Numbered from the stretch's first letter, positions 1 to 6,282 are shown. The stretch: DNA of 9,650 bases from Anaerolineales bacterium (GCA_024643945.1 JAHELX010000200.1:1-9650); one strand, 5' to 3'. Program-made: numbers and translations. Notes: generated by a model from the sequence alone, not told the origin.

Positions 1-26
1 TCCCCACAATCGGGAAGACGGCTGAA

Positions 27-224
27 CTAAGCCGCCATGCCGCCATCATCAGACCACCCCATCAACGCATGTGCGGTGGCGCGGTCGGCTTGAGCGATGT
101 GTGCTGTCGCGCCTTTTTCTTTGCGAGCGTCCTGCTCTTGCCACCATCGCCATAAGTCGTCTTCGAGTTTAAGAGCACGGCGGACCTTCGCGGCTTGCCA
201 ATTGATTTTGTGCCAAGGCTTCAT
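27..224 (-). CDS. Possible small hypothetical protein
   Basis: A 65-codon open frame starts at an ATG at 224, 55 bp downstream of the stop of the broken dehydrogenase and on the same strand. The product is rich in charged residues and tryptophan (for example LWRWWQEQ) and ends in SDDGGMAA. I recognise no family. There is no convincing ribosome binding site before the ATG. The open frame continues upstream to 329, but there it overlaps the dehydrogenase C-terminus in another frame and is not credible. It may be chance open sequence; the composition is the only argument for a real gene. Confidence 0.25.
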   Translation of the reverse strand: MKPWHKINWQAAKVRRALKLEDDLWRWWQEQDARKEKGATAHIAQADRATAHALMGWSDDGGMAA

Positions 225-279
225 ACGGCTGTGCTTGATCTTGATGTAAACGCAGCGCGCGATGTGTGGGTCAGGACGG

Positions 280-631
280 CTATTGAGCAACATAGCCACC
301 GTCCACAAGCATAGCATGGCCGGTAACAAACGAAGCTGCGTCTGAACAGAGCCAGATTACCACTTCAGCAACTTCGGCGGGTGTGCCCATGCGCTTAAGT
401 GGTAGTCACAAGGGCCTCAACATCTGTTGACTTTGAGACATCGCACTTGAAGAAAAAGGCTTCACCTTTTGCTTCTTTGATTAGGTGAACTGTCTCCTCA
501 CCGGCATCAATCAATACATCAGCGATGACAACCTTTGCTCCTTCTCTGGCAAAGGCAAGTGCACAAGCTCTTCCAATCCCCAAACTTGCGCCAGTTACTA
601 GAGCAACTTTGCTGTCAAATTGTCCTGACAT
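280..631 (-). pseudogene. Short-chain dehydrogenase/reductase (SDR), internally deleted
   Basis: The first ~75 codons encode a good SDR N-terminus: the Rossmann cofactor motif TGASLGIG (residues 13-20), the NAD(P)-preference segment VVIADV and the CDV motif near residues 63-65. The frame then hits a stop at 395-397. In the +1-shifted frame the sequence immediately resumes as an SDR C-terminus, [15 protein letters not shown] followed by [14 protein letters not shown], ending in TAG at 280-282. The NAG motif and the catalytic Ser-Tyr-Lys region are absent. Against a usual length of ~250 residues, about 135 are missing. The junction lies near 400-412, and the loss also shifts the frame. The ATG at 631 is preceded by GAGGAG at 8 bp, so the original start signals survive; a GTG at 637 is too close to that site. 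The gene cannot make an active enzyme. Which SDR subfamily it was cannot be told. Confidence 0.9.
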
Positions 632-640
632 AGCCACATC

Positions 641-1056
641 TCCTCGACTTGACCACTCGCACTCACCATAGACGAGACCTTGACTTAGTTTGCATCTTTT
701 TCCCTGTTACTCTTTCCTCGTATCGAGAAACTCAGCTACTCGAAACAAGCTCTCCGTCACCAATCCGGCAAAAAACAACGCGCCGCTGTTCGGTCAAAGG
801 CCTGGCGGATGACGGGATACGCACCACTGGGAGGCTCAGGGCGAAGTGGTGATCAGCTTAGATGGTAGAGTGGACTACAATTATAAACGATCTGAGGTCA
901 GAAAACTATAGGTGGAATTCTGATTGTTGTGTAGGGATTAGTCTTATTCGCTTGTAGGCATTTGTCCTACAAATTGGAGAGAGTCAGGGGGGAGCAGCCC
1001 CACAGGGGTCCCGAGGAAGGAGCTGGGGGACAGGGAGAAGCCCGTTATTGCAGGGG
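641..1056. other. Gene-free stretch
   Basis: I see no convincing gene here. Short open frames on the plus strand (for example around 649-852) lack ribosome binding sites and family features. There is a small hairpin, TTGTAGG (952-958) and CCTACAA (966-972), and a GC-rich hairpin with CCCC (998-1001) and GGGG (1005-1008). The part next to 631 should hold the former promoter of the broken dehydrogenase, but I cannot identify clear -35 and -10 boxes. A weak coding-like run on the plus strand ends at a TAG near 910 and was not assigned. Confidence 0.5.
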
Positions 1057-1113
1057 CGAGGCAGGCGGAAACCCTCTTCTGTTTACAAATGGTGTGATGC
1101 TCCGCCTGCCTCG
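1057..1113. repeat. 13-bp perfect inverted repeat after the response regulator
   Basis: CGAGGCAGGCGGA (1057-1069) and TCCGCCTGCCTCG (1101-1113) are perfect inverse complements separated by 31 bp. In the transcript of the response regulator the stem begins only 3 nt past the stop codon. It could act as a 3'-end stabilising or terminating structure. The loop is long and no U-run follows on either strand, so it is not a textbook intrinsic terminator. A decayed inverted-repeat element is the alternative. Confidence 0.6.
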
Positions 1114-1116
1114 TCT

Positions 1117-1749
1117 CTACTCGACCAACCCGTTCTCAATGGCGTAACGGACAATCTCGGCGTTGGTTTTCAAATTCATCTTTTCCAGGAGGCGGGTGCG
1201 GTAGGTGCTGACGGTCTTTGCGCTCAGCGATAGTTCCTCGGCAATTTCGGTGAGCGGTTTCCCGCTGGCTATCAGTTGCATCACCTGGAACTCGCGGTCA
1301 GACAAAGTTTCGTGCGGCGGTCGATCAGAGGCTACGTCCAGGCTAAAGGCCAGGCTCTCGGCCAGACTCTGACTGATGTATTTCCCGCCGTCCACCACTT
1401 TGCGAATGGCTTTGACCAGTTCATCCGGTGCGTTTTCTTTGGTTAAGTACCCGGACGCGCCGGCTTTCAGAAGACGCACCGCAAACTGTTCCTCGGCATG
1501 GATGCTGAGCACCAGCACCGGCAGGTGGGGCTGTTGGTGTTTCAGCTCTTTTAGTATGTCCAACCCGCTGCGGTCGGGCATGGTGATGTCCAGCACCAGC
1601 ACGTCCCACCCCCCGGCTCGGACCTGGTCCAACGCTTGCTGCCCGTTGACGGCCTCACCGGCAACCACCATATCGGGGATTTCCGACAAAATCTGCCGCA
1701 GGCCCTGGCGCACAATCGGGTGATCATCGGCGATGAGTACTTTGATCAT
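1117..1749 (-). CDS. NarL/FixJ-type response regulator, LuxR-type DNA-binding domain
   Basis: A 210-residue two-domain response regulator. The receiver domain (about 3-120) has the acidic pair D8-D9, the phospho-acceptor D54 in VLDITMP, S82 at the switch position and K104. The C-terminal LuxR-type helix-turn-helix (about 147-208) contains LSDREFQVMQLIASGK and LSLSAKTVSTYRTRLLEKM, typical of the NarL/UvrY group. Phosphorylation by the kinase encoded just upstream should change its dimerisation and DNA binding; its targets are unknown. The ATG at 1749 follows AAGGA (1755-1759) at 5 bp. Only 18 bp separate it from the kinase stop, so the two are almost certainly co-transcribed and probably a cognate pair. 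A 13-bp inverted repeat follows the stop codon. Confidence 0.95.
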   Translation of the reverse strand: MIKVLIADDHPIVRQGLRQILSEIPDMVVAGEAVNGQQALDQVRAGGWDVLVLDITMPDRSGLDILKELKHQQPHLPVLVLSIHAEEQFAVRLLKAGASGYLTKENAPDELVKAIRKVVDGGKYISQSLAESLAFSLDVASDRPPHETLSDREFQVMQLIASGKPLTEIAEELSLSAKTVSTYRTRLLEKMNLKTNAEIVRYAIENGLVE

Positions 1750-1767
1750 TACGGTCCTTGTGCAATT

Positions 1768-2610
1768 CTAATTGTTCATGGATAACGGCAGGCGGACGGT
1801 AACGGTGGTACCTTTGCCTGGAGTCCCCTGAAATTGAACCTCGCCCGCCCGTAGACGGGCGCGTTCCTGCATCCCCAGCAACCCAATTGATTTCGGGCTG
1901 TGAATCTCGCTTTCGGTCATGCCTCGCCCATTATCCTGTACCTGGAGCGTCAGAAACGAAGCGGACTCTTCCAGGGTAACCTCCACCTGGGTAGCCTGGG
2001 CGTGCCGGGCCACGTTGGTGAGAATCTCTTGAAAGATGCGGAAGGCCGCCGTGGCCCCGTCGGCATCCAGTGTCGTCTCCTCCGGGGCGCTGATAAGTTT
2101 ACCCTGAATGCCCGAGCGGGTTTGAAATTCCTGGATCTGCCATTCAATCGTCGCCACCAGCCCCAGGTCATCCAGAATGCCCGGCCGCAACTCAGATGAA
2201 ATGCGGCGCACTGTCTGGATGGTGGTATCAATCAGGTCGGACATCGCCTGCGTTTTCTCCAACAGGGCTGGCTGCGGCTGGTCCAAATGCCTTTGCAGCC
2301 AGGCTACGTCCATTTTTAGGCCGGTCAAGGCCTGGCCGAGTTCGTCGTGGATCACCCGGGCGATGTGGGTGCGTTCTTCCTCCCTGACATACTGCAAGCG
2401 GGCGGATAGTTCGCGCAATTGGTCGGTTGAACGGCGAAATTCGTCTTCCGTACGTTTGCGATCTGCGATTTCACGTTCCAGACCGGCGTTGGCAGCCAGG
2501 AGTTGGCTGGCGAGTTGGACCAGGCGCGCTTCCAGTTCGGCGATTAGCGCTTGGGATGCGTGGTATTCGTCGGTTAAGTTGTCTTTTGGGGCCCGGGCCA
2601 GTGGTTTCAT
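1768..2610 (-). CDS. Soluble sensor histidine kinase, NarX/DegS type (HisKA_3)
   Basis: A 280-residue kinase with no membrane segment and no recognisable PAS, GAF or HAMP domain. Residues about 15-75 are predicted coiled coil (ELEARLVQLASQLL, then DRKRTEDEFRR). The HisKA_3 dimerisation and phosphotransfer segment follows, with phospho-acceptor H88 in ARVIHDELGQAL. The ATP-binding domain has the N-box around N199 (EILTNVARHAQA), the G1 box DNGRG (226-230), the G2 box GLLGMQER (243-250) and GKGT (265-268). All catalytic motifs look intact. It should autophosphorylate and pass phosphate to the adjacent response regulator. With only a coiled coil in front, it must read a cytoplasmic signal or a partner protein. 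The ATG at 2610 has no Shine-Dalgarno sequence; a TATAAT lies 6 bp upstream (2617-2622). Confidence 0.95.
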   Translation of the reverse strand: MKPLARAPKDNLTDEYHASQALIAELEARLVQLASQLLAANAGLEREIADRKRTEDEFRRSTDQLRELSARLQYVREEERTHIARVIHDELGQALTGLKMDVAWLQRHLDQPQPALLEKTQAMSDLIDTTIQTVRRISSELRPGILDDLGLVATIEWQIQEFQTRSGIQGKLISAPEETTLDADGATAAFRIFQEILTNVARHAQATQVEVTLEESASFLTLQVQDNGRGMTESEIHSPKSIGLLGMQERARLRAGEVQFQGTPGKGTTVTVRLPLSMNN

Positions 2611-2616
2611 ACCATA

Positions 2617-2622
2617 ATTATA
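2617..2622 (-). promoter_or_regulatory. Possible internal promoter for the kinase (leaderless start)
   Basis: A perfect TATAAT on the minus strand ends 6 bp before the kinase ATG, which itself lacks a Shine-Dalgarno sequence. If used as a -10 box, transcription would start at or next to the ATG, giving a leaderless mRNA. No good -35 hexamer lies 16-18 bp upstream, so it is only a candidate. Confidence 0.3.
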
Positions 2623-2677
2623 GCGCGAAGGAGTCTAAAGAGATAGTCGCTTTGAGATATAAAGATGCGGATATCAG

Positions 2678-3220
2678 TTAAGCGTGTTGACTGGACAAAG
2701 TCACGCTCTCCTGCAACATAGCACTGAGGTGGCTTTCGGCTTCCTGCTGTCGTACATCCATCACCAGCACCCACTCATCCAGCAGCAATTTGCGAGTTCG
2801 CTTGAGCATCTTGGCGTCATTCTCGTTGAGTCGCTGGCTGGAACGGCGCACGGTCAGATCGCGGATAATGCTGCAGATTGCTTCCAGGGTCCCCTGATTG
2901 ATCCGCTCACGAATCTCCACCTGGCGTTTATGGGCCTGTTCGTTGAGCGGTTGCGCAGCGCTGCTCAGAATTCCGCAGACGACCGCGAATCCGCTGGCCG
3001 AAACCACCGGGCGCATACCACAGTAGGCCGCGGTATCCACCGGTACCCATACCGTGACCTTGTCGTGCTTGGCGATTACATAATACAGACGCGACCGCTC
3101 CCCCTGTGTTATTTCGTCCAGCCGGATGATGACGCCGACGCCGTGAACGGGGTGAACAACCGTATCGCCGACCTGGTAGGGCGGTTGCTCCTGGCTGACG
3201 ACACACAATTGAGTATCCAT
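2678..3220 (-). CDS. carD: CarD/CdnL-family RNA polymerase-binding regulator
   Basis: A 180-residue protein with an N-terminal CarD/TRCF RNA-polymerase-interaction domain (about 14-75). It opens with YQVGDTVVHPVHGVGVI, the family's signature, and is followed by strands in LYYVIAKHDKVTVWVPVD. Residues about 95-178 are helical and basic (for example AKMLKRTRKLLLDEW), like the DNA-binding helical domain of CdnL and CarD. Family members bind the beta subunit of RNA polymerase and stabilise the open promoter complex. I chose the ATG at 3220 because GGAGG (3225-3229) lies 4 bp before it; an in-frame ATG at 3238 lacks such a site. The two-component genes follow on the same strand after a 67-bp gap, so it may head that operon. 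The symbol is by family; the exact orthology (carD or cdnL) is not settled. Confidence 0.85.
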   Translation of the reverse strand: MDTQLCVVSQEQPPYQVGDTVVHPVHGVGVIIRLDEITQGERSRLYYVIAKHDKVTVWVPVDTAAYCGMRPVVSASGFAVVCGILSSAAQPLNEQAHKRQVEIRERINQGTLEAICSIIRDLTVRRSSQRLNENDAKMLKRTRKLLLDEWVLVMDVRQQEAESHLSAMLQESVTLSSQHA

Positions 3221-3250
3221 AGCTCCTCCCGGATTCAAATCGATCTGCTG

Positions 3251-3379
3251 TCAACCGATTTCCACAGCGCCGTTGTGAGTACAGGGCGTTAGCGACGGCG
3301 GCGCGCCCTTGATCTCCAGCGGTCCGCAAGACTGAATGGCTCGCTCAATGGCCTGCGCTGTCCGCTCATCGGCCGGCCG
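3251..3379 (-). other. Coding-like remnant upstream of carD
   Basis: A 43-codon stretch on the minus strand is open between a TGA at 3380-3382 and a TGA at 3251-3253, 30 bp before the carD start. It contains ADERTAQAIERAIQS and then PLEIKGAPPSLTP, which look like real protein but have no start codon. It may be the last part of a lost gene that preceded carD. I do not recognise a family, and chance is possible. Confidence 0.2.
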
Positions 3380-3382
3380 TCA

Positions 3383-3607
3383 GGCTGATGGCATGGCTCT
3401 CTGCCTCACGTGAGGCTCGGGTGAAGTTTCAAAATGATGGGGGTCGACGATTTCCTTGAGAGGGAGTTGCCGGTCGCTGTGGGAGTTCCAATTCTGGTCC
3501 CTCCCCGCTGCGACGGGATAGCCCATGCTCATTTGGCTCGCAGGGTTTTCAGGTGGTCGAACCAACCAGAAGTAGACCCGATACGCGGTAAAAGTGCTGT
3601 TGGCGCG
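3383..3607. other. Gene-free stretch
   Basis: Both strands have medium-length open frames here, but none has a ribosome binding site or recognisable family motifs, and they run into the palindromic repeats downstream. I see no supported gene. The promoter of the carD group may lie in 3255-3607 but no clear hexamer pair was found. Confidence 0.4.
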
Positions 3608-3660
3608 TGTCATCCCGAGCGACCCGCCCCTGCGCAAGGCCGGGCCGGCTCGGAATGACA
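3608..3660. repeat. Palindromic intergenic repeat
   Basis: TGTCATCCCGAGC (3608-3620) and GCTCGGAATGACA (3648-3660) are inverse complements with one mismatch, enclosing a GC-rich loop. This architecture is typical of short dispersed intergenic palindromes. It is the only copy in the window, so dispersal in the genome is inferred. Confidence 0.65.
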
Positions 3661-3745
3661 CTGCTTTCCAGGCCGCTGTACAGCGTCCCCGCGGTGGATA
3701 GTTGCGGGAGGTAGGAACGCTGTCCGGTTAAGGAAGCGCTCCTGG

Positions 3746-3771
3746 CCGGGACAGGCTTCAGCCTGTCCCGG
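3746..3771. repeat. Perfect 12-bp-stem hairpin
   Basis: CCGGGACAGGCT (3746-3757) and AGCCTGTCCCGG (3760-3771) form a perfect stem with a 2-nt spacer. The core is of a type often seen as a dispersed palindrome in intergenic DNA. It lies about 60 bp past the stop of the RRM gene, so it could protect or end that transcript, but no U-run follows. Confidence 0.7.
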
Positions 3772-3832
3772 TGCACATTTGCACCCCCGTTTTCAACCGT
3801 CTTTCTCGGACGATCAGTTCTCGTAATCAGGC

Positions 3833-4144
3833 TTAATAGCGGCGACGGCCGCCACCTTGGCCGCCGCGGCCTCCGCCGCCTCCAAAAGACTGCTCTCGAG
3901 GCGGGCGCGCTTCAGCCACTGTGATGCTGCGCTCATCGATTTCGTGATTGTTCAGACGCTCGATGGCCGCCTGGGCTGCCTCGCCGGTTTCCATTTCGAC
4001 AAAGCCGAACCCTTTCGACTGGCCTGTGGCCCGATCGGTGATCACGTTGACCGACACAACCGGTCCCACCTCGGCAAACAGTTGCCGCAGGTGGTCCTCG
4101 GTGGTGGCATAACTCAGATTACCCACGTGAAGTTTCTTGTTCAT
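3833..4144 (-). CDS. Glycine-rich RRM RNA-binding protein
   Basis: A 103-residue single-RRM protein. RNP2 is LHVGNL (5-10) and RNP1 is KGFGFVEM (44-51), with the aromatic residues needed for stacking on RNA bases. The tail (about 87-103) is a short Gly/Arg stretch ending in RRRY. Such small bacterial Rbp proteins bind single-stranded RNA and are often induced by cold. The ATG at 4144 follows AAGGA (4151-4155) at 6 bp; an upstream in-frame TTG at 4159 would overlap that site. It lies 27 bp after the cold-shock gene on the same strand, so both RNA chaperones are probably made from one mRNA. Confidence 0.95.
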   Translation of the reverse strand: MNKKLHVGNLSYATTEDHLRQLFAEVGPVVSVNVITDRATGQSKGFGFVEMETGEAAQAAIERLNNHEIDERSITVAEARPPREQSFGGGGGRGGQGGGRRRY

Positions 4145-4171
4145 CGAAAATCCTTTCAAAACTAATAGCGA

Positions 4172-4381
4172 CTACAGGCTTACCACGTTGGTCGCCTGCA
4201 GCCCCCTGGGCGTGCGCTCGATGCTAAACTCAACACGCTGCCCCTCATCGAGGGAGCGATAGCCGTCGGACTGAAGCGCAGAATGATGGACAAAGACATC
4301 TTCCCCACCCTCGCGCGTGATGAAGCCATAGCCCTTACCGGCATTGAACCACTTGACGATACCCTGAACTCGTTCAGACAT
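4172..4381 (-). CDS. csp: Cold-shock protein (CspA family)
   Basis: A 69-residue single cold-shock domain, the usual family length. It carries [13 protein letters not shown] (9-21, with RNP1 KGYGFI) and DVFVHHSAL (28-36, with RNP2 VFVHH), ending in the usual QATNVVSL. These proteins bind single-stranded RNA and DNA and melt secondary structure. The ATG at 4381 is preceded by AAGGAG with about 11 bp between, a rather long spacing. The same frame is open to 4429, but the family N-terminus begins at this ATG. A strong promoter and a long leader holding a terminator lie upstream, and the RRM gene follows in the operon. Confidence 0.97.
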   Translation of the reverse strand: MSERVQGIVKWFNAGKGYGFITREGGEDVFVHHSALQSDGYRSLDEGQRVEFSIERTPRGLQATNVVSL

Positions 4382-4445
4382 TGTACTTGTTACTCCTTGG
4401 TGAAATAATTGGATAGAAACATAGGTCAAAGAGGTTCGCTACCGG

Positions 4446-4480
4446 AAAAAAAAACGACCGCCCAAAAGACCTGGCGGCCG
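4446..4480 (-). terminator. Intrinsic terminator (attenuator) inside the csp leader
   Basis: On the minus strand CGGCCGCC (4480-4473) pairs with GGCGGTCG (4462-4455), 8 bp with one G-U pair and a 10-nt loop. Nine uridines follow directly (4454-4446). The placement is unusual: it lies about 35 nt after the predicted csp transcription start and about 65 nt before the csp start codon, with no other gene to terminate. Read-through would be needed to make csp and rbp, so it may be a regulated attenuator. Confidence 0.7.
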
Positions 4481-4522
4481 CTTGAAAACCGGACAGATAC
4501 TTTCTTTATCCTACTATTCTAT

Positions 4523-4551
4523 ATCATACTATGTAAGCTCGTTTCTGTCAA
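4523..4551 (-). promoter_or_regulatory. Promoter of the csp-rbp operon
   Basis: On the minus strand TTGACA (4551-4546), a 17-bp spacer and TATGAT (4528-4523) make a near-consensus sigma-70 promoter. Transcription should start near 4516, giving a leader of about 135 nt, similar in size to the long leaders of cold-induced csp genes. Confidence 0.75.
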
Positions 4552-4663
4552 ATCCAGGTGGAAGGTTGGGTACGTTCGTTGCCCACACCCGAATTGCGCT
4601 AAGCTGCTGCATTTAGGTTGTAGCAGCCTTTTCGTGTCCTATGGGTAGGAAGGAGTTTCTGCT

Positions 4664-4689
4664 GCGGGCCCGACGGGGCTCGAACCCGC
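4664..4689 (-). other. tRNA 3'-end-like segment (T-arm and acceptor strand), copy R1
   Basis: Read on the minus strand it gives GCGGGTTCGAGCCCCGT, a 5-bp T-stem (one G-U pair) closing the canonical 7-nt loop TTCGAGC, then CGGGCCCG like an acceptor 3' strand and discriminator base. The matching 5' half (GGGCCCG with D- and anticodon arms) is absent and no CCA follows. It is a tRNA fragment or a mimic, not a working tRNA gene. The same segment recurs at 6356-6381 and 7361-7386. Confidence 0.55.
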
Positions 4690-4705
4690 TTATGACATCA
4701 ACGCC

Positions 4706-4738
4706 AAAGCCGCTCGATGCGATACATCGAGCGGCTTT
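4706..4738 (+). terminator. Hairpin B of R1, terminator-like on the plus strand
   Basis: AAAGCCGCTCGATG (4706-4719) and CATCGAGCGGCTTT (4725-4738) form a perfect 14-bp stem with a 5-nt loop, followed by CTTTCTTTG. It would work as an intrinsic terminator on the plus strand, although no plus-strand gene precedes it. Equivalent hairpins stand at 6398-6430 and 7404-7434. Confidence 0.5.
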
Positions 4739-4754
4739 CTTTCTTTGCTAGAGA

Positions 4755-4783
4755 AGTATACCACAGAAATCGAGTCCGGGCAA
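4755..4783 (-). promoter_or_regulatory. Promoter-like sequence within R1
   Basis: On the minus strand TTGCCC (4783-4778), 17 bp and TATACT (4760-4755), with TGTGG just before the -10 box. It points into hairpin B and the T-arm-like segment. R3 has the same arrangement at 7448-7476, so the element is conserved between copies. A transcript would start near 4748. Confidence 0.45.
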
Positions 4784-5085
4784 AGTTGCCAGATTGGGTC
4801 GCCGGCAACTGTCTACAGATCTTTCTTGATGGCTTATCTGTTTTGTGTTCGTCACTGACCAACACTTCTATTGACAATCACCTCCCCAGATCGAACGAAG
4901 ATAGCCTGGAACACCTTCATATGTCGATGGATCAGTTAAGTAGCCAGCAGCCGTACTTAGCCTTTTCCTGGGCATCGTGCCAGGAACTCCGTCCAACAAG
5001 GAAGTTGGCACAATTAGAATAACAACGAGATATGATGATGTGGCCAGGAGCCCAGAGAGGCGTGCGGCCAGGCCTGCCCTGAGAA

Positions 5086-5622
5086 TCAGCGCTGCGCAAT
5101 GATTCGGGGATTGCTAGTGAAGAGATGCAGTCCATCCACTGGCAGAAAATCGTCGTCGGTCGTCACAATGCTGTCTATGCCAAGCCGCACCATCACAGCC
5201 AGATGCAAGGCATCGCGGGGGAGAAAGGCATGTGCGTCCATATGGTCCAACGCAGTGGCCAGATCATCCCGCTCGGTCCCCACAAGCCGGATGCGGGGGT
5301 CAATCGACAGGCGGGCGACCAATGCCCGGAGCTCTTTCAGATAGGGCTGGATGACCTCTGGGCTTTTGCGGTAGACTTGCCAGAAGCCTTGTCCCGGGTG
5401 ATCCTCAACCACCTTCAGCCGAATCAGGGTGAAAAGCGTCTCGTCCAGGGCCAGCGTCGAGACGTAGGAAAGACTGTCTCCGGCAGTACTTAGCCGTTCG
5501 AGAAACGCGTAGCACTCGCGGTGATGGCGCCCAGCCGGATACGTGGCATGAACCAGGAAACTGGCATCCCAGTAAAGCAGCCCGGGCAGAGGAGCGTCAA
5601 GATCAGAGATCAGAGCACTCAT
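5086..5622 (-). CDS. PIN-domain toxin, VapC-like ribonuclease
   Basis: A 178-residue PIN-domain protein. The acidic metal-binding residues fit the fold: D19 in LYWDASFLVH, E61 in LALDETLF, D137 in PRDALHLAVM and the D156-D158 cluster in TTDDDF. VapC-type PIN toxins are Mg-dependent endoribonucleases that cleave tRNA or rRNA when the antitoxin is degraded. The ATG at 5622 overlaps the end of the antitoxin gene by 20 bp, the usual arrangement for translational coupling; its own ribosome binding site is weak. The same frame is open to 5661, but that would put a longer tail inside the antitoxin gene. At 178 residues it is longer than many VapC proteins. The RNA target is unknown. Confidence 0.85.
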   Translation of the reverse strand: MSALISDLDAPLPGLLYWDASFLVHATYPAGRHHRECYAFLERLSTAGDSLSYVSTLALDETLFTLIRLKVVEDHPGQGFWQVYRKSPEVIQPYLKELRALVARLSIDPRIRLVGTERDDLATALDHMDAHAFLPRDALHLAVMVRLGIDSIVTTDDDFLPVDGLHLFTSNPRIIAQR

Positions 5623-5872
5623 CGATCTGCTCGTAGCCGTGCTTGTCCATGATTTCCTCAACGTCCACCGTGCCCACCGGACGGGACGACGACACGATTC
5701 TGGACAGATCGGTCAATGGCCCGAGAGCGTCCAACGTCTCTTTGCGCTGAAACCACAGGACGTCATCCTGCCGCCGCACTTCGACACGGTCGCCCTCATG
5801 CAAACCCAAGCTGCGCCCCAGCGACTCGGGCAGAATCAACTTCTCCTCTTTTGAAAGCTGTACCGTGATCAT
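5603..5872 (-). CDS. AbrB/MazE-type antitoxin (VapB-like)
   Basis: An 89-residue antitoxin. The N-terminus (about 1-45) is a swapped-hairpin AbrB DNA-binding domain: ITVQLSKEEKLILPESLGR then LGLHEGDRVEVRRQDD. The acidic C-terminal tail (about 66-85, with VDVEEIMDKHGYEQI) is of the kind that wraps around and blocks a PIN toxin. AAGGAG (5885-5880) lies 7 bp before the ATG at 5872 and 4 bp before another ATG at 5875, so either may be used. It overlaps the toxin gene that follows, and the pair should repress its own promoter at 5894-5922. Confidence 0.88.
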   Translation of the reverse strand: MITVQLSKEEKLILPESLGRSLGLHEGDRVEVRRQDDVLWFQRKETLDALGPLTDLSRIVSSSRPVGTVDVEEIMDKHGYEQIDECSDL

Positions 5873-5893
5873 CATCGTACTCCTTCCGAGGGC

Positions 5894-5922
5894 ATTATAG
5901 CATCCTATTGGCTTCGTGGCAA
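5894..5922 (-). promoter_or_regulatory. Promoter of the AbrB/PIN toxin-antitoxin operon
   Basis: On the minus strand TTGCCA (5922-5917), a 17-bp spacer and a perfect TATAAT (5899-5894) with TGC before it, an extended -10. Transcription would start near 5887, leaving a leader of about 15 nt with the AAGGAG site. The string TGCTATAATG recurs at the orphan DUF433 gene (6910-6919). Confidence 0.75.
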
Positions 5923-6147
5923 TTGCCCCGTAGGGTGCGAAAACCTTGGCCGCGTGGACTCAGGGGAGAAAAGGACGGCTGACCGAAGTTCCTGACACCG
6001 GAACGGTGCAATAACAACAGTCTGTATCCTTTACCTGCATCGTGATCCCAACTCTGGACAGACATCGTAGCCGAAGAAGGGGAGGAAAAGCTTACCAACT
6101 ATATCACGTCTCCACGAGACCCATCGTCGCCGGTACATTTTGGGTAA
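5923..6147. other. Gene-free stretch upstream of the toxin-antitoxin operon
   Basis: No gene is supported. It holds an imperfect hairpin around 5982-6007 (GTTCC and GGAAC, extended by ACCG and GGT). On the plus strand around 6045-6145 there is a coding-like run including DIVAEEGEEKLTNYITS, which ends in a stop, has no start codon and was not recognised; it could be a gene remnant. Confidence 0.35.
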
Positions 6148-6195
6148 TTTGCATGCAAATCCGCGTCCCAACTTGTACCTTTCTGGCCCAAAATG
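6136..6195. repeat. Nested palindromes at the left edge of R2
   Basis: CATTTTGGG (6136-6144) and CCCAAAATG (6187-6195) are perfect inverse complements. Between them lies the 14-bp perfect palindrome ATTTGCATGCAAAT (6147-6160). Homology between R2 and R3 begins inside this structure; R3 keeps CCCAAAA but not the outer left arm. It may be an end structure or protein-binding site of the repeat. Confidence 0.5.
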
Positions 6196-6282
6196 CGCAA
6201 ATCTGCCGCCAGATCACGCTTATTTTGACAGGGGTTTAGAAAGTACCCCCTTGGGGGCATTTATGTTAGGTTAAGCCGTTGG

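Larger units (their letters stand above)
4600..4949. repeat. Composite repeat copy R1
   Basis: The right part (about 4664-4949) aligns with 7361-7643 (R3) in the same orientation, with many substitutions and small gaps but long identical runs such as GATGGATCAGTTAAGTAGCC near the right end, where homology stops sharply. The left part has a hairpin, GCTGCTGCA (4603-4611) and TGTAGCAGC (4619-4627) followed by CTTTT, in the place taken by a different hairpin in R2 and R3. It also holds the T-arm-like segment (4664-4689) and hairpin B (4706-4738). No convincing protein frame is shared by the copies. Confidence 0.75.

Noticed and set aside
3249..3254. TTGACA on the minus strand upstream of carD
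   Set aside because: No -10-like hexamer lies 15-19 bp downstream; that position holds the GC-rich ribosome binding region.
2684..3292. A 202-codon plus-strand open frame
   Set aside because: It is antisense to the carD-like gene, which has clear family motifs and a strong ribosome binding site.
3383..3661. Overlapping open frames on both strands, 93 codons (minus) and 74 codons (plus)
   Set aside because: Part of their sequence is simply the translated palindromic repeat at 3608-3660; no ribosome binding site or family features support either.
4664..4740. A complete tRNA gene on the minus strand
   Set aside because: Only the T-arm-like and acceptor-like 3' part is visible; no matching 5' acceptor strand, D-arm or anticodon arm is present within tRNA distance, and no CCA follows.
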